A stretch of 64,000 nt of DNA from positions 1 to 64,000 of the forward strand of contig NZ_JARJBB010000007.1 of the NCBI RefSeq assembly GCF_029269835.1, read 5' to 3'. Positions 9,065-18,175 of this stretch are shown one piece after another. The position numbers were made by a program, and so were the translations under genes. Source of the DNA: Streptomyces tropicalis. GTDB lineage: Bacteria; Actinomycetota; Actinomycetes; Streptomycetales; Streptomycetaceae. Positions within the stretch are counted from its first letter, which is position 1. Each line of letters starts with the position of its first letter. The notes beneath the pieces were generated by a model that saw only the letters and a program-made list of their open reading frames with translations, did not search any database and was not told the DNA's origin.

Positions 9065-9603
9065 TGTGATGTCGTTATCGCGTTCTACCAGCAGTGGATC
9101 CATGGCGGCGCCGGGCGGATGCCGCTGGTGCGGGATCGAGGCACGGGGTCACGGCCGGCAGCATGTGGCGGAGGCGGGATGGGATGAACGTGCAGGTCAT
9201 CGCAGACCCCTTCGGCCGACTGCTGTGGGCCTCACCGGCCCTGCCCGGTGCCGTCCACGACATCCGCGCGGCCCGAGAACAAGGCATCGTCGGCGCCCTC
9301 GCCGAGGCCGGCACCAAGTGCTGGGCCGATAAGGGTTACCGGGGTGCCGGCGGCACGGTCCGCATCCCGTGCTGGGGACGGTAGGAGACCCTCTCCGCAG
9401 GCCAGAGGGCAGTGAACCGGTCCCACGCGAAGATCCGCGCCCTCATCGAGCAGTCCGTCGCCACCCTCAAGCCCTGGCGGCTCCTGCGCAAACTACGGTG
9501 CTCGACCAACCGGATCACCAGCCTCGTCCAGGCCGTCCTCACCCTCCATCTGACCAGCTCAGAGCGAGGATGGAAAAAGCTCAGTCTGCAATGCGCGGGT
9601 TAA
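9065..9603 (+). pseudogene. IS5-family transposase remnant with an internal stop
   Basis: The stretch from ATG 9184 reads as the central to C-terminal part of an IS5-type DDE transposase: NVQVIADPFGRLLWASPALP, GAVHDIRAAREQGI and CWADKGYRGAGGT. A TAG at 9382-9384 breaks it. The same frame then continues with AVNRSHAKIRALIEQSVATL and KPWRLLRKLRCS to 9603, which is the usual C-terminus. The N-terminal half is absent or scrambled before 9184. The element is dead. No intact terminal inverted repeats were found. It marks the left edge of the large GHKL/Drm locus and suggests that the locus or its border was reshaped by transposition. Confidence 0.8.
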
Positions 9604-9935
9604 TGAGAATTTAATGCCACCAAGAGCACAACCGGCCTCGATCGCGACAATTCGTAATTTTTCTGACAACCCATGTGAATGAGGTCGGTTGGACCCGCTG
9701 ACGGCACACGTCGGGCATCTGGACCATTGTGGAGAGTCCTTGCTCGGGTCAAATGGCACCGTTAGGGTGTGATCTGATGGGCAACCAGGTACTTCGTCGC
9801 CGGCGCCTGTAGGCCAGGTGGGTCGTCGCGCAGTAAGAGCCGCATTGCGCTTTCGCGTCGCCGTATCGGCCTTTCGCTGGATGATCACCCACATCGAAAG
9901 CTATATTTTCTGAACAGCCTGGGGGATGCTTTTCC
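9604..9935 (+). promoter_or_regulatory. Upstream region of the first GHKL-helicase gene
   Basis: A 332-nt gap with locally lower G+C (for example 9603-9670) than the surroundings. It must carry the promoter of the gene starting at 9936, because the IS remnant behind it is inactive. A purine-rich GGGGGA at 9921-9926 sits about ten bases before the ATG and can act as ribosome-binding site. I could not name a convincing -35/-10 pair or an operator. Confidence 0.35.
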
Positions 9936-12900
9936 ATGTCCATTTCCTCGCCAGATGCGGACGACGTCGTAAAGGTGGTCGAGGACCTGTCGAAGCGGGT
10001 CCTGAACGTCTACCGGGCGGATCCTGGCCACGTCCTGGAACACGCGAACAACGAGCGGCGCATCACGCAGGGTGGCTACGGCGAGCGACAGATCTACGAG
10101 CTGGTCCAAAACGGCGCGGACGAGAACATGGACCGCTCGCCCGGGGGCGTGGGGACCATCCACGTGCTCCTGACCGCCAACCGCCTTTACTGCGCCAACA
10201 CCGGCACGCCGATGACCCCGGCCGGTGCCGACACGATCCTGCGGATGGCGGTGTCGCGGAAACGGACCGGGAAGATCGGACGCTTCGGGGTCGGTGTCAA
10301 GTCTGTGCTGAGTGTGTCGGACACGCCTTGCTTCTACAGCGCCTCCGGCTCGTTCGGCTTTGACAAGGAGTGGTCGGCCAGCATCATCCGGAAGACGGTC
10401 CCGGGCCTTTCGGTGCAGGACCCCACCCCGGTGCTGCGGATGGCGCAGCCGCTGGACCTGGACGCGGAGCGTCGGCGTGACGAGCGGCTCGACGAACTGA
10501 TGGCGTGGGCGTCAACGACGGTGGTGCTTCCCCTGCATGACGGTGCGGACGAGCGGCTGGGTCGGGACATCGTCAACTTCCCGGCGCACTTCATGCTTTT
10601 CTCCCCGCACGTGGACCGCCTCGTCCTTGAGGACACCCGTACCGGCCACGAGCTGTGCCGGGAGATCAGGCAGGAGACGCGGGGCGTCGAGCACCGAGTC
10701 ATGGAGCAGCGCAACGAGGCGCTTCACAGCAGCGAGCGCTGGTTCGTCTTCAGCGTCGACCACGAGCCCAGCCCCACCGCCGCGCGGACGGCGGGAGAGC
10801 TGCACGATCGGCCTGTCGTCACCATTTCCTGGGCGGTCCCCGACAAGGGTGTCCCGCAGCGCGGGAAGCGTGGAACCTTCTGGGCGTACTTCCCGACCCA
10901 CTACGACACGACCCTGACCGGCATCCTCAACGCTCCGTGGAAGACGCCTGAGGATCGCCAGAATCTGACCAAGAGCGACTTCAACGAGGAGTTGGTGACC
11001 AGAGCGGCGGAGCTCGTGGTCAACTCGATTCCGAATCTGTTCGAGGAGAAGGACCCGGGGTCCTACCTCACGCTGCTCACGGCGCGTGGCCGGGAGGCCT
11101 CCCAGTGGGGCGACGCGATGCTGAGCGAGAAGGTACTGCAGGTGGCCGCCTGCCGGCCTTCCCTGCCGGATCAGGACGGATTTCTACGACTCCCCAAGCA
11201 GCTGCGGCTGCACCCGGAGAATCTCGCGCCAGCCTGGCTCGAACAGTGGGCGAGTCACCCGGGGCGTCCCAAGAACTGGTGCCACCACAGTGTGGAGAGT
11301 CGGGAAAGGCGATCGAGGGCACGGGACATCCTCGAGCAGGCCCTCGTCGCTCCGTCCTCGCTGCGCGAGTGGCTGGAGGCACTCGTCTCGGACCGCAGCG
11401 TGGAAGGGGCGACGTGTGCGCTGAAGCTGGCGGCCTCCCTCGTGGAGACGGGCAATCAGCTTCAGGCGGCCGAGGCGCGGGAGGCCAAGATCCTGCTCAC
11501 CGAGCGGGGCGACTTCCGCTCGCCTTCCACCGGCAGGGTGTTCCGCCGGCACGGTGGCGTCCGCCTTCCCAACGAGACCACGGTGTACCTGCACGACGCG
11601 ATCGCGCAGGACCCCGAGGTGCTGCACGCGCTGCAGGTCTTGGGCGTGGAGGAGGCCAACGCGGCCGGACGGTTGCGAGCCGCCGTCAGCTCGGGCTTCG
11701 CCCGGTACCGCAACAACGACTGGGAGGACTTCTGGGCTCTGGCACGTACGGTCGAGGGCGACGAGATGGTCACGGTCGTCAAGGAGCGCCACCCCGAACC
11801 GGAGAGCGTGCTCAAGGTGCGCACCGCCACCGGTCAGTTCCGCTTCGTACGCGACTGCATCCTGGCGGGACCTGTGGTGCCCGAGAACGGGTGGCGCGAT
11901 GCCTCGGTTCTGGTCGACCCGGTCTTCCACGCGGCCGACACGGAAGTACTCAAGGCTCTGGGTGCGGTGGATCGCCCGCTGCCTCGGATGAGCCCTCGCT
12001 CGGACGCCTGGTTCAACGACTACAGCGGCGTCGTGTATAACCGGTTCTGCGCTTCCCTTTCGCCGCGGGTGTCCCGTCCTCGGCCGTCCTCCGTGAGCCT
12101 GATCGGCCAGGATCCCCCCGGCCCCCTGCACCTGCTGGCGGAGCTGTCGACGGACGGTAGGGCCGCCTTCACACGGGAGCTGCCCGACCTTGGGATCGTG
12201 CCCGACTGGCGGTGCATGCGGACCAGCGGTCAGGGTGACGTCCTGCGCGTGGAGTCACCCCTGGTCTGGATGCTCCGTGAGCAGGGCATGCTGGGCACCT
12301 CAATCGGGGTGCGGCGGCCGCATGCCGCGGTGAGCCCCGAGCTGGATGTGGACGGCCGTCTCCTTCCCGTTGCCGAGGTTGCCGTGGCGTACGCGCGTGC
12401 GCTGGGGCTGCCCTCCAAGATCCACGATGTGCCCGCCGGTTTGTGGAGTGAACTGGCCGAGCGCGCGGACTCGGGGACGGATGCCGCCTTCGTTGGAGGT
12501 GCCTACGCTTTTCTGGCCACATCGGCGCCTGCAGGCACTCTCGAGGACGGGCGCCTGTTCCGCTGCCGGGTGGGCGAGAACTGGGAGATGCAGCACAGCA
12601 AGAGTATCGCCGTCACGTTCGAGGAGGATCAGTACGAGGTTTTGCTCCGTGAGCGCGTGCCGGCGCTCCTGGTCCCCACGGACGCCGACGCGCATCTGCT
12701 CGTCGACCGGTTCCGTTTCCGGGTCCCCTCCGAACTGCTGATCGAGGAAATCCACTCCGTCCCGCTGACGGAGCCGGTCCCGGTGACGGACGTCTTTCCT
12801 CGGCTGCGCCAGGTGCTTCCTCGGGGAGCGGCCTGGAAGCTGGCGCACTGCTCCGAGCTGGTCAGGATTGTCCGTGGCCCGGAGGAGGGGCGGCGCGAGC

Positions 12901-14642
12901 AGGCACTGACCGAGACGCTCGACGGGCTCACGGTGTTGTTGTGCGGGGAGCGTGACGAGGAGTCGACCCTGCAGGCCGTGGACCGGCTCCTCGGGCTGCG
13001 GCTGGGGGCCGATGGATGTCGGGGGCTCCTGCGTCAGCAGGCGCGGGACCGTGACGACAAGAGGTTGCTGATGGTCCGCCAGGAGGCGGATCTGTCCAGG
13101 AAGCTCCTGCTCGCCGTCGGCGATGGCCGGTTGATAGACGAGCTGCCCCCGGGGCTGGCGCTCGCCGATGCGGAGCTGCGCAAGGTCCCGGTCGACGGCC
13201 TGCGGGCGGCCGAGCTGCTCCTGGCGGCTCATGGGGAGGACGTCTTGCGCGTCCTTGCACCGGCGCTCGCCGAGGCGGGTTTCAACGTGCCGCAGATGTG
13301 GACGGGCGGTTCGACTGCACGCAGTTTCGTGCGCACGTACGGCTTTCCGGAGTCCTGGGCTGGTGACCCGCAGACCCCCGGCAGCCCGAACCCGTACGAG
13401 ACGGTCCCAGGTCCGCGTAAGCCGCTGAAGTTGCACGCCTACCAGGAAACCCTGGTGCAGCGCATGTACGACCACCTCGCCCAGGGCGAGGAAAAACGAG
13501 CCATGCTGCAGATCCCCACCGGCTCGGGCAAGACGCGGATCGCCGCCGAGGCCGGCGTCCGGGCGCTGCGCGACGGTCTCCTCGACGGCCCGATCCTGTG
13601 GATCTCCCAGAGCCAGGAGCTGGCGGAGCAGGCGATCGAAACCTGGGCCTACGTCTGGCAGACCGAGGGAACGGATCAGCCGCTGCGCATCACCCGCTTG
13701 TGGGGCGGCATCCCGGACGCCGTTCCCGTCGCCGACGGGCCGCAGGTGGTCGTCGCCATCGACGACACCGCCGTCAACCGGCTCCCGAAGGAGGACTACG
13801 CCTGGCTGCGCGAGTGCGCCCTCGTCATCGTCGACGAGGCTCACTTCGCCGTGCCGAAGACCTACACACGGATCCTCGACGCCCTCGGCATCGACCAGTA
13901 CCGGACCTCGCGCCACCTGATCGGCCTGACGGCGACCGCCTTCCGCGGGGACAGCGACGACGAGACGCGGACCCTGGCCTCCCGTTTCGGGCACAAGCGC
14001 CTCGACTTCGGCGTCTTCGACAACGACGACGCCTACCGGCACCTGCAGTCGTTGAAGGTTCTGGCCGAGGTCGAGCACGAGGAACTCCCTGGCGGTTCCT
14101 ACGTGCTGTCGTCGAAGCAGGTGAGCGAGATACAAAGGACGCACGCGATGGCCCTGCCCGCGGACGTCGTCAGTCGCCTCGCCAAGGACGTCGAACGCAC
14201 CCGGCGCATCGTGGACCGGATCGAGGAACTGCCCTCCGACTGGCCGGTCCTGGTCTTCGCCACCTCGGTGGAGCACGCCCAGGTCCTTGCGGCCCTCCTG
14301 CAGGACCGCGGCATCACGGCGGCATCGATCGAGGGGCGGACGCCGCCGAGCATCAGGCGGCGTCGCATCGCCGCGTTCAAGGACAACAGGATCAGAGTTT
14401 TGACCAACTACAAGGTGCTGACCCAGGGATTCGACGCCCCGGCCGTCCGTGCCGTCGTGGTCGCCCGCCCCACGTTCAGCCCCAACACATACATCCAGAT
14501 GATCGGCCGGGGCCTGCGCGGTGAGCTCAACGGAGGCAAGGAATCCTGCCTGATCCTCAACGTGGCCGACAATATCGAGAACTTCGGTCGGGGACTCGCC
14601 TACACGCGCATGGAGCACCTGTGGCACGGGGAAACCCTCTGA
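9936..14642 (+). CDS. GHKL (sacsin/Hsp90-like) ATPase fused to an SF2 helicase, copy A
   Basis: A 1,568-residue protein. The N-terminal Bergerat-type ATPase has the N box ELVQNGADE (residues 55-63), a CANTGTPM loop at 87-94 and the glycine motif GRFGVGVKSVLSV near 115-127, as in sacsin, Hsp90 and MutL relatives. A large middle region has no familiar motif. The C-terminal ~400 residues are a helicase: LHAYQETLVQRM, Walker A PTGSGKT (1194-1200), DEAH (1300-1303), LTATAFRG, FATSVEHA and QMIGRGLRG. The product probably uses one ATPase for conformational clamping and the other to move on DNA; this is inference. It is a clear paralogue of the protein at 25067-29839 and precedes an SF1 helicase, as that copy does. 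The ATG at 9936 follows GGGGGA. Confidence 0.85.
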   Translation: MSISSPDADDVVKVVEDLSKRVLNVYRADPGHVLEHANNERRITQGGYGERQIYELVQNGADENMDRSPGGVGTIHVLLTANRLYCANTGTPMTPAGADTILRMAVSRKRTGKIGRFGVGVKSVLSVSDTPCFYSASGSFGFDKEWSASIIRKTVPGLSVQDPTPVLRMAQPLDLDAERRRDERLDELMAWASTTVVLPLHDGADERLGRDIVNFPAHFMLFSPHVDRLVLEDTRTGHELCREIRQETRGVEHRVMEQRNEALHSSERWFVFSVDHEPSPTAARTAGELHDRPVVTISWAVPDKGVPQRGKRGTFWAYFPTHYDTTLTGILNAPWKTPEDRQNLTKSDFNEELVTRAAELVVNSIPNLFEEKDPGSYLTLLTARGREASQWGDAMLSEKVLQVAACRPSLPDQDGFLRLPKQLRLHPENLAPAWLEQWASHPGRPKNWCHHSVESRERRSRARDILEQALVAPSSLREWLEALVSDRSVEGATCALKLAASLVETGNQLQAAEAREAKILLTERGDFRSPSTGRVFRRHGGVRLPNETTVYLHDAIAQDPEVLHALQVLGVEEANAAGRLRAAVSSGFARYRNNDWEDFWALARTVEGDEMVTVVKERHPEPESVLKVRTATGQFRFVRDCILAGPVVPENGWRDASVLVDPVFHAADTEVLKALGAVDRPLPRMSPRSDAWFNDYSGVVYNRFCASLSPRVSRPRPSSVSLIGQDPPGPLHLLAELSTDGRAAFTRELPDLGIVPDWRCMRTSGQGDVLRVESPLVWMLREQGMLGTSIGVRRPHAAVSPELDVDGRLLPVAEVAVAYARALGLPSKIHDVPAGLWSELAERADSGTDAAFVGGAYAFLATSAPAGTLEDGRLFRCRVGENWEMQHSKSIAVTFEEDQYEVLLRERVPALLVPTDADAHLLVDRFRFRVPSELLIEEIHSVPLTEPVPVTDVFPRLRQVLPRGAAWKLAHCSELVRIVRGPEEGRREQALTETLDGLTVLLCGERDEESTLQAVDRLLGLRLGADGCRGLLRQQARDRDDKRLLMVRQEADLSRKLLLAVGDGRLIDELPPGLALADAELRKVPVDGLRAAELLLAAHGEDVLRVLAPALAEAGFNVPQMWTGGSTARSFVRTYGFPESWAGDPQTPGSPNPYETVPGPRKPLKLHAYQETLVQRMYDHLAQGEEKRAMLQIPTGSGKTRIAAEAGVRALRDGLLDGPILWISQSQELAEQAIETWAYVWQTEGTDQPLRITRLWGGIPDAVPVADGPQVVVAIDDTAVNRLPKEDYAWLRECALVIVDEAHFAVPKTYTRILDALGIDQYRTSRHLIGLTATAFRGDSDDETRTLASRFGHKRLDFGVFDNDDAYRHLQSLKVLAEVEHEELPGGSYVLSSKQVSEIQRTHAMALPADVVSRLAKDVERTRRIVDRIEELPSDWPVLVFATSVEHAQVLAALLQDRGITAASIEGRTPPSIRRRRIAAFKDNRIRVLTNYKVLTQGFDAPAVRAVVVARPTFSPNTYIQMIGRGLRGELNGGKESCLILNVADNIENFGRGLAYTRMEHLWHGETL

Positions 14643-15018
14643 CCGCATCCACGACCGTCACGGCGGACGGACGGATGCCCGGTACCGCGTCGTCGAAGAG
14701 CCGGCACAACGCACGACGTCAGTGACCGTAGGTGCGCCAAAACCGGCGAGCACTTCACGCCGGTCGGGTGGATCGGACCCCTGGCCTTGGAGGGCCTCGC
14801 CGGCGAGACCTTATCGTCCCTGCCTTCGCGTACACCGCCTCGGTGGGGTGCGGAAGCGACTGCGGTCGCCGGCCGGGCCCGCACCCCCAAGGCAGCTTGA
14901 GCTCCCAGCGGCTAGGCCAGGGCCTCGCCTCTGCCCAGGCCGGGGCCCTCCTCCCCGTGCCGCCCGGATGGTCAGTACAGTGATCGCCACTATCGACGGT
15001 GGGGGTACGGGGGGCGTC

Positions 15019-17175
15019 ATGGCGCGGCTCGGCATACACCGCGACTTCCTGATGGAATTCGCGGGACTCGAAAAGCACGTGCAAAAACGCGTCTTCGAGG
15101 TGTTCGAGAAGTTCGCCGCCGCCACGCACGCCGGGCTCCACCTGGAGAAACTGACGCACCAGCGCGATCCGCGCCTGCGCACCATCCGGATCACCGACTT
15201 TTGGCGCGGCGTCGTCCTCAAATCCGATCAGGGGGATGGCTACCTGCTGCTGAAGGTGTTGCCGCACGACAAGGCCAACCATTGGGCGGCAAACCATCGC
15301 GCCTCCGTGAACGCGGCCAGTCAGGGCATCGAGATCCGTGACGACGTGGCCTTGGAGCGGGCGACCACCGAACTCTGGGCGGCGACACGGCAGGACGGCA
15401 CGCGGCTGTTCGGGGAGTCGGCCTACCCGGACAAGGTGTTGCGCAGCCTCGGCGTCGACGCCGAGATCATCCCCATTGTCCGGCTCATCCCCGACGAGGC
15501 TCACTTGGAGGCCTTGCATCGGGTCCTTCCCGAGCAGCAGTACGACGTCCTGCTCGGGCTGGCCAGCGGGATGTCCCCCGAGGCCGTGGACCGCGAGGTG
15601 GTGCAGGTGTATGCGACGGCGTCCCGGGATGCGACCGACCAGGCGGCCGATCCCCTGGATGCGGCCATGACCCACGCGCGCGGCCGCATCGCCCTGGTGT
15701 CGGGCACGGAGGAGCTGCGCGAGATCTTGGAGAGGCCCTTCGATGCCTGGCGCGTGTTCCTACACCCCAGCCAGTACCGGATCGCCTACCAAGAGTCCTA
15801 CCGCGGTCCCGCCCAGGTTCTCGGGGGCCCGGGCACCGGGAAGACGGTGGTCGCCCTGCACCGCGCCTTGCACCTGACTCGGCGGCTGCCGGCCGACGCG
15901 CCGGACGGCTGCATCCTGCTCACCACCTACACCCGGGCGCTGGCGGTGGAACTGGAGCGCTGCCTGGGCCTGTTGATTGCCGACGACCGGCTGCGTGCGA
16001 AGATCACCGTGATCAACGTGGACGCGCTGGCCTACGACGTCGTGCGCGGCACGCACGGCGGCAACCCCGTCAAGCTGGTCACCGACCAAAAGGAGATCAA
16101 GGCCCGCTGGGCCCGCATCATCCGGCGGCTGAACCTCAACTTCGCCGACGTGTTCTTGGACCAGGAGTGGCGCCATGTCGTCCTGGCCCAGGACCTGCGC
16201 AACCCCGAGGCCTACCTCAAGGCCCCCCGCCACGGACGCGGCACGGCCCTGCCGCCCATCCAACGACTGCAGGCGTGGCGCGCCATCGAAGCGTTCGAAC
16301 AGCAACTACACCAGTTGGGCGAGCGGACCTTCCTGCAGATCTGCGCAGAAGCCACCAGCCGCCTGACCGACCAGGCCGAACCGCCATTCCGTCACGTGAT
16401 CGTGGACGAGGCACAGGACCTCCACCCGGCCCAGTGGCGCTTTCTGCGTGCGCTCGTCCCGGAGGGTCGCGACGACCTGTTCATCGCGGGCGATGCCCAT
16501 CAGCGCATCTACGGCAACAAGGTGTCGCTGCGGTCCCTGGGCATCTCGATCACCGGGCGTTCCCACCGGTTGCGAATCAACTACCGAACCACGCACGAGA
16601 TCCTGGACTGGGCCTCGTCCCTGCTCACCGGTATTCCCGTCGACTCGGTCGACGACGACGCCTCGCTGGCCGGCTACCGCTCCACTCTGCACGGTCGCCG
16701 CCCCACCCTCGCGCCGCACCCTTCCAAGGCCGAGGAGATCGCCGCGGCCGTCGCCCGGATCGCCGAGTGGACGGCTTCGGGGGTGGCCCCCGAGGACATC
16801 GCCGTGGCCGTGCGCTCCATCCAGCTGGGCCGGGACGTGGCGACCGCGTTGGAGCGGGCCGGCCTCCCCACGCACGTCCTGGGCAGCTCGGCACCCGGAG
16901 CAGGGGTACGCATCGCGACGATGCACCGGATGAAGGGACTGGAGTTCCGCTGCGTCGCCGTGCTGGGCGTCAGCGAAGGCATTGTGCCGATGCGTGCCGC
17001 GATCACCCCCATCGACGTCGACCCGCAACAACACCAGGAGGACATCGCCACCGAACTGAGCCTGCTGTTCGTGGCCTGCACACGCGCTCGAGAGGACCTG
17101 CTCGTCTCCTGCCACGGAACCCCGAGCCCGTTCCTCGCTCCCGTTGCCGACGACGGGATGGGAGCAAAACGGTGA
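15019..17175 (+). CDS. UvrD-like SF1 helicase with an N-terminal RelE-like domain
   Basis: A 718-residue protein. Residues 1-110 (MARLGIHRDFLMEFAGLEKH onward, with IRITDFWRGVVL and LLLKVLPHDKANHWA) look like the RelE/ParE-type domain often fused to actinobacterial helicases. The helicase core has GGPGTGKT (269-276), VDEAQDLHPAQWRFL, GDAHQRIYG, a TMHRMKGLEF motif V and LLFVACTRARE motif VI, so it is a complete UvrD/PcrA-like 3'-5' motor. The ATG at 15019 is chosen because the domain starts there; earlier in-frame codons give low-complexity sequence. It lies 376 nt after the GHKL-helicase gene on the same strand and is probably its functional partner. The RelE-like part may bind RNA or DNA rather than act as a toxin. 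Confidence 0.85.
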   Translation: MARLGIHRDFLMEFAGLEKHVQKRVFEVFEKFAAATHAGLHLEKLTHQRDPRLRTIRITDFWRGVVLKSDQGDGYLLLKVLPHDKANHWAANHRASVNAASQGIEIRDDVALERATTELWAATRQDGTRLFGESAYPDKVLRSLGVDAEIIPIVRLIPDEAHLEALHRVLPEQQYDVLLGLASGMSPEAVDREVVQVYATASRDATDQAADPLDAAMTHARGRIALVSGTEELREILERPFDAWRVFLHPSQYRIAYQESYRGPAQVLGGPGTGKTVVALHRALHLTRRLPADAPDGCILLTTYTRALAVELERCLGLLIADDRLRAKITVINVDALAYDVVRGTHGGNPVKLVTDQKEIKARWARIIRRLNLNFADVFLDQEWRHVVLAQDLRNPEAYLKAPRHGRGTALPPIQRLQAWRAIEAFEQQLHQLGERTFLQICAEATSRLTDQAEPPFRHVIVDEAQDLHPAQWRFLRALVPEGRDDLFIAGDAHQRIYGNKVSLRSLGISITGRSHRLRINYRTTHEILDWASSLLTGIPVDSVDDDASLAGYRSTLHGRRPTLAPHPSKAEEIAAAVARIAEWTASGVAPEDIAVAVRSIQLGRDVATALERAGLPTHVLGSSAPGAGVRIATMHRMKGLEFRCVAVLGVSEGIVPMRAAITPIDVDPQQHQEDIATELSLLFVACTRAREDLLVSCHGTPSPFLAPVADDGMGAKR

Positions 17176-17283
17176 CCGCGCAGCCGGGTCGTGGTCGGCG
17201 AGCACGACCTTCCCGATGACGACGAAGGTGCCTTCCCGCATCTCGGACACGTCGGGGCAATTGTCGTAGCCGGTCGACCCGCG
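17176..17283 (-). pseudogene. Fragment of a small Streptomyces protein (TGYDNCPDV type)
   Basis: Read on the minus strand, 17283 to about 17176 gives STGYDNCPDVSEMREGTFVV then IGKVVLADHDP. This resembles a family of short actinobacterial proteins of unknown function that carry TGYDNCP and GTFAVIG motifs. The frame runs on into the antisense of the helicase 3' end without a proper C-terminus, and no clear start with a ribosome-binding site is visible. I take it as a truncated relic. Confidence 0.35.
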
Positions 17284-17340
17284 CTCTGCCGGGGGGACCC
17301 GACACGGCACAGGGAACTCCCAGGTGACAGGATCGGCGCC

Positions 17341-17589
17341 ATGAGCACCGAGACCAACTAGGTGTACCGCGTGGACGAGCCGCGCGGCTCGGCAGGCCGG
17401 CACTCCTACGGCGACGACCCCGAACGGTGGCGGAGGACGATCACGAGCGCTCACCCGACCGAGGGCCCCCAGCACGCCGCCGCCCTCGTCGTCACCGACC
17501 TGATCACCGAGTGGGACCGGGAAGGCTGCAAGTTTGGAACACACGTCCACGTGCTCGTGTGGGAAGGCGTGGAGGGAAGCAAGGAGGAC
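17341..17589 (+). pseudogene. Small unknown protein gene broken by an in-frame stop
   Basis: ATG 17341 opens MSTETN, then TAG at 17359-17361, then the same frame continues VYRVDEPRGSAGRHSYGDDP and on to HVHVLVWEGVEGSKEDV. G/C-ending codons dominate up to about 17585, as in real genes here. A GTG at 17362 right behind the stop could restart translation. At 17590 the frame enters a 44-bp palindrome, and afterwards codon use loses its coding character. The gene seems damaged at both ends. Product unknown. Confidence 0.4.
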
Positions 17590-17633
17590 GTCACCCTCCG
17601 CGGAGGTCCGGCCGGACCTCCTCGGAGGGTGAC
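17590..17633. repeat. 44-bp near-perfect palindrome
   Basis: Two 22-base arms, GTCACCCTCCGCGGAGGTCC-GG (17590-17611) and its complement (17612-17633), meet with no spacer. Only one position (C17601 against T17622) fails to pair. It can form a long hairpin in RNA or a cruciform in DNA. It sits at the point where the damaged gene upstream loses coding character. It could be a terminator, an insertion scar or a protein-binding site; no T-run follows. Confidence 0.75.
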
Positions 17634-17810
17634 ACAGGCACGTGGGAGTGGTCGCAGGTCTGGCGACGTGGTGCGCTGCGGATGCCGCCCCTCGTGCTCT
17701 TGCGCCCTCCGTCTGAGCACGTGCGTGCAACCGCCCGGACCTCGTACCCGGGGGCGGGTCATCGCACCGAAGCCTGCTGCGCGAGGAGAGTGCCCGGGAG
17801 AGGTCTTGGT

Positions 17811-18002
17811 TCAGCTCAGATTCCCGGTTTCGGCCAACTCCGCCAGCGCGTCATCGGCGCGGCGCAGCACGATGCGGCCGTCACCGGCACTGTAGGCAAG
17901 GACTCGGGTGCCGGGGGTCAGGCCAGCCTCGACCAGGATGCCCATGGGGATCTCGGCTCGGCCGTTTTCGTCGATCTCCACTTCGGAGGGTTCGCGCAGC
18001 AT
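17811..18002 (-). CDS. AbrB/MazE-like small DNA-binding protein
   Basis: A 63-residue protein, MLREPSEVEIDENGRAEIPM onward, followed by GILVEAGLTPGTRVLAYSAG. The swapped-hairpin pattern of SpoVT/AbrB domains is visible: a polar strand, ENGRAEIP, a short helix (GILVEAGL), PGTRV and a second strand DGRIVLRRA. Such domains act as antitoxins or transition-state repressors that bind their own promoter. There is no toxin gene beside it. It is transcribed away from the methyltransferase pair and shares a 173-nt divergent region with it, so it may control the methyltransferases; that is inference. ATG at 18002. Confidence 0.65.
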   Translation of the reverse strand: MLREPSEVEIDENGRAEIPMGILVEAGLTPGTRVLAYSAGDGRIVLRRADDALAELAETGNLS

Positions 18003-18175
18003 GGAGCCAGTCTTCCACTCTGACTGTGTCCTGTTCCGCCGCCGATCGGCCAGGGCGGGGTTGCATGGTGCGTCGGACCTGTGGCACAAGGCCGCGCCAC
18101 TCGCCGAGGGTGTCGGGCTAGTCTCGGCACCGTCCGCCAAGATCCCTATGTTTGGTCTGGAGAGGTGCACGCGGC

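Noticed and set aside
9065..9603. Intact insertion sequence
   Set aside because: In-frame TAG at 9382, missing N-terminal half and no terminal inverted repeats.
12300..14648. 782-codon minus-strand frame
   Set aside because: Antisense to the GHKL-helicase A helicase domain. Long antisense frames are expected at this G+C content and it has no motif.
17811..18002. Toxin-antitoxin pair around the AbrB-like protein
   Set aside because: No toxin-sized gene with a known fold is adjacent; the RelE-like part nearby is fused to a helicase and is on the other strand.
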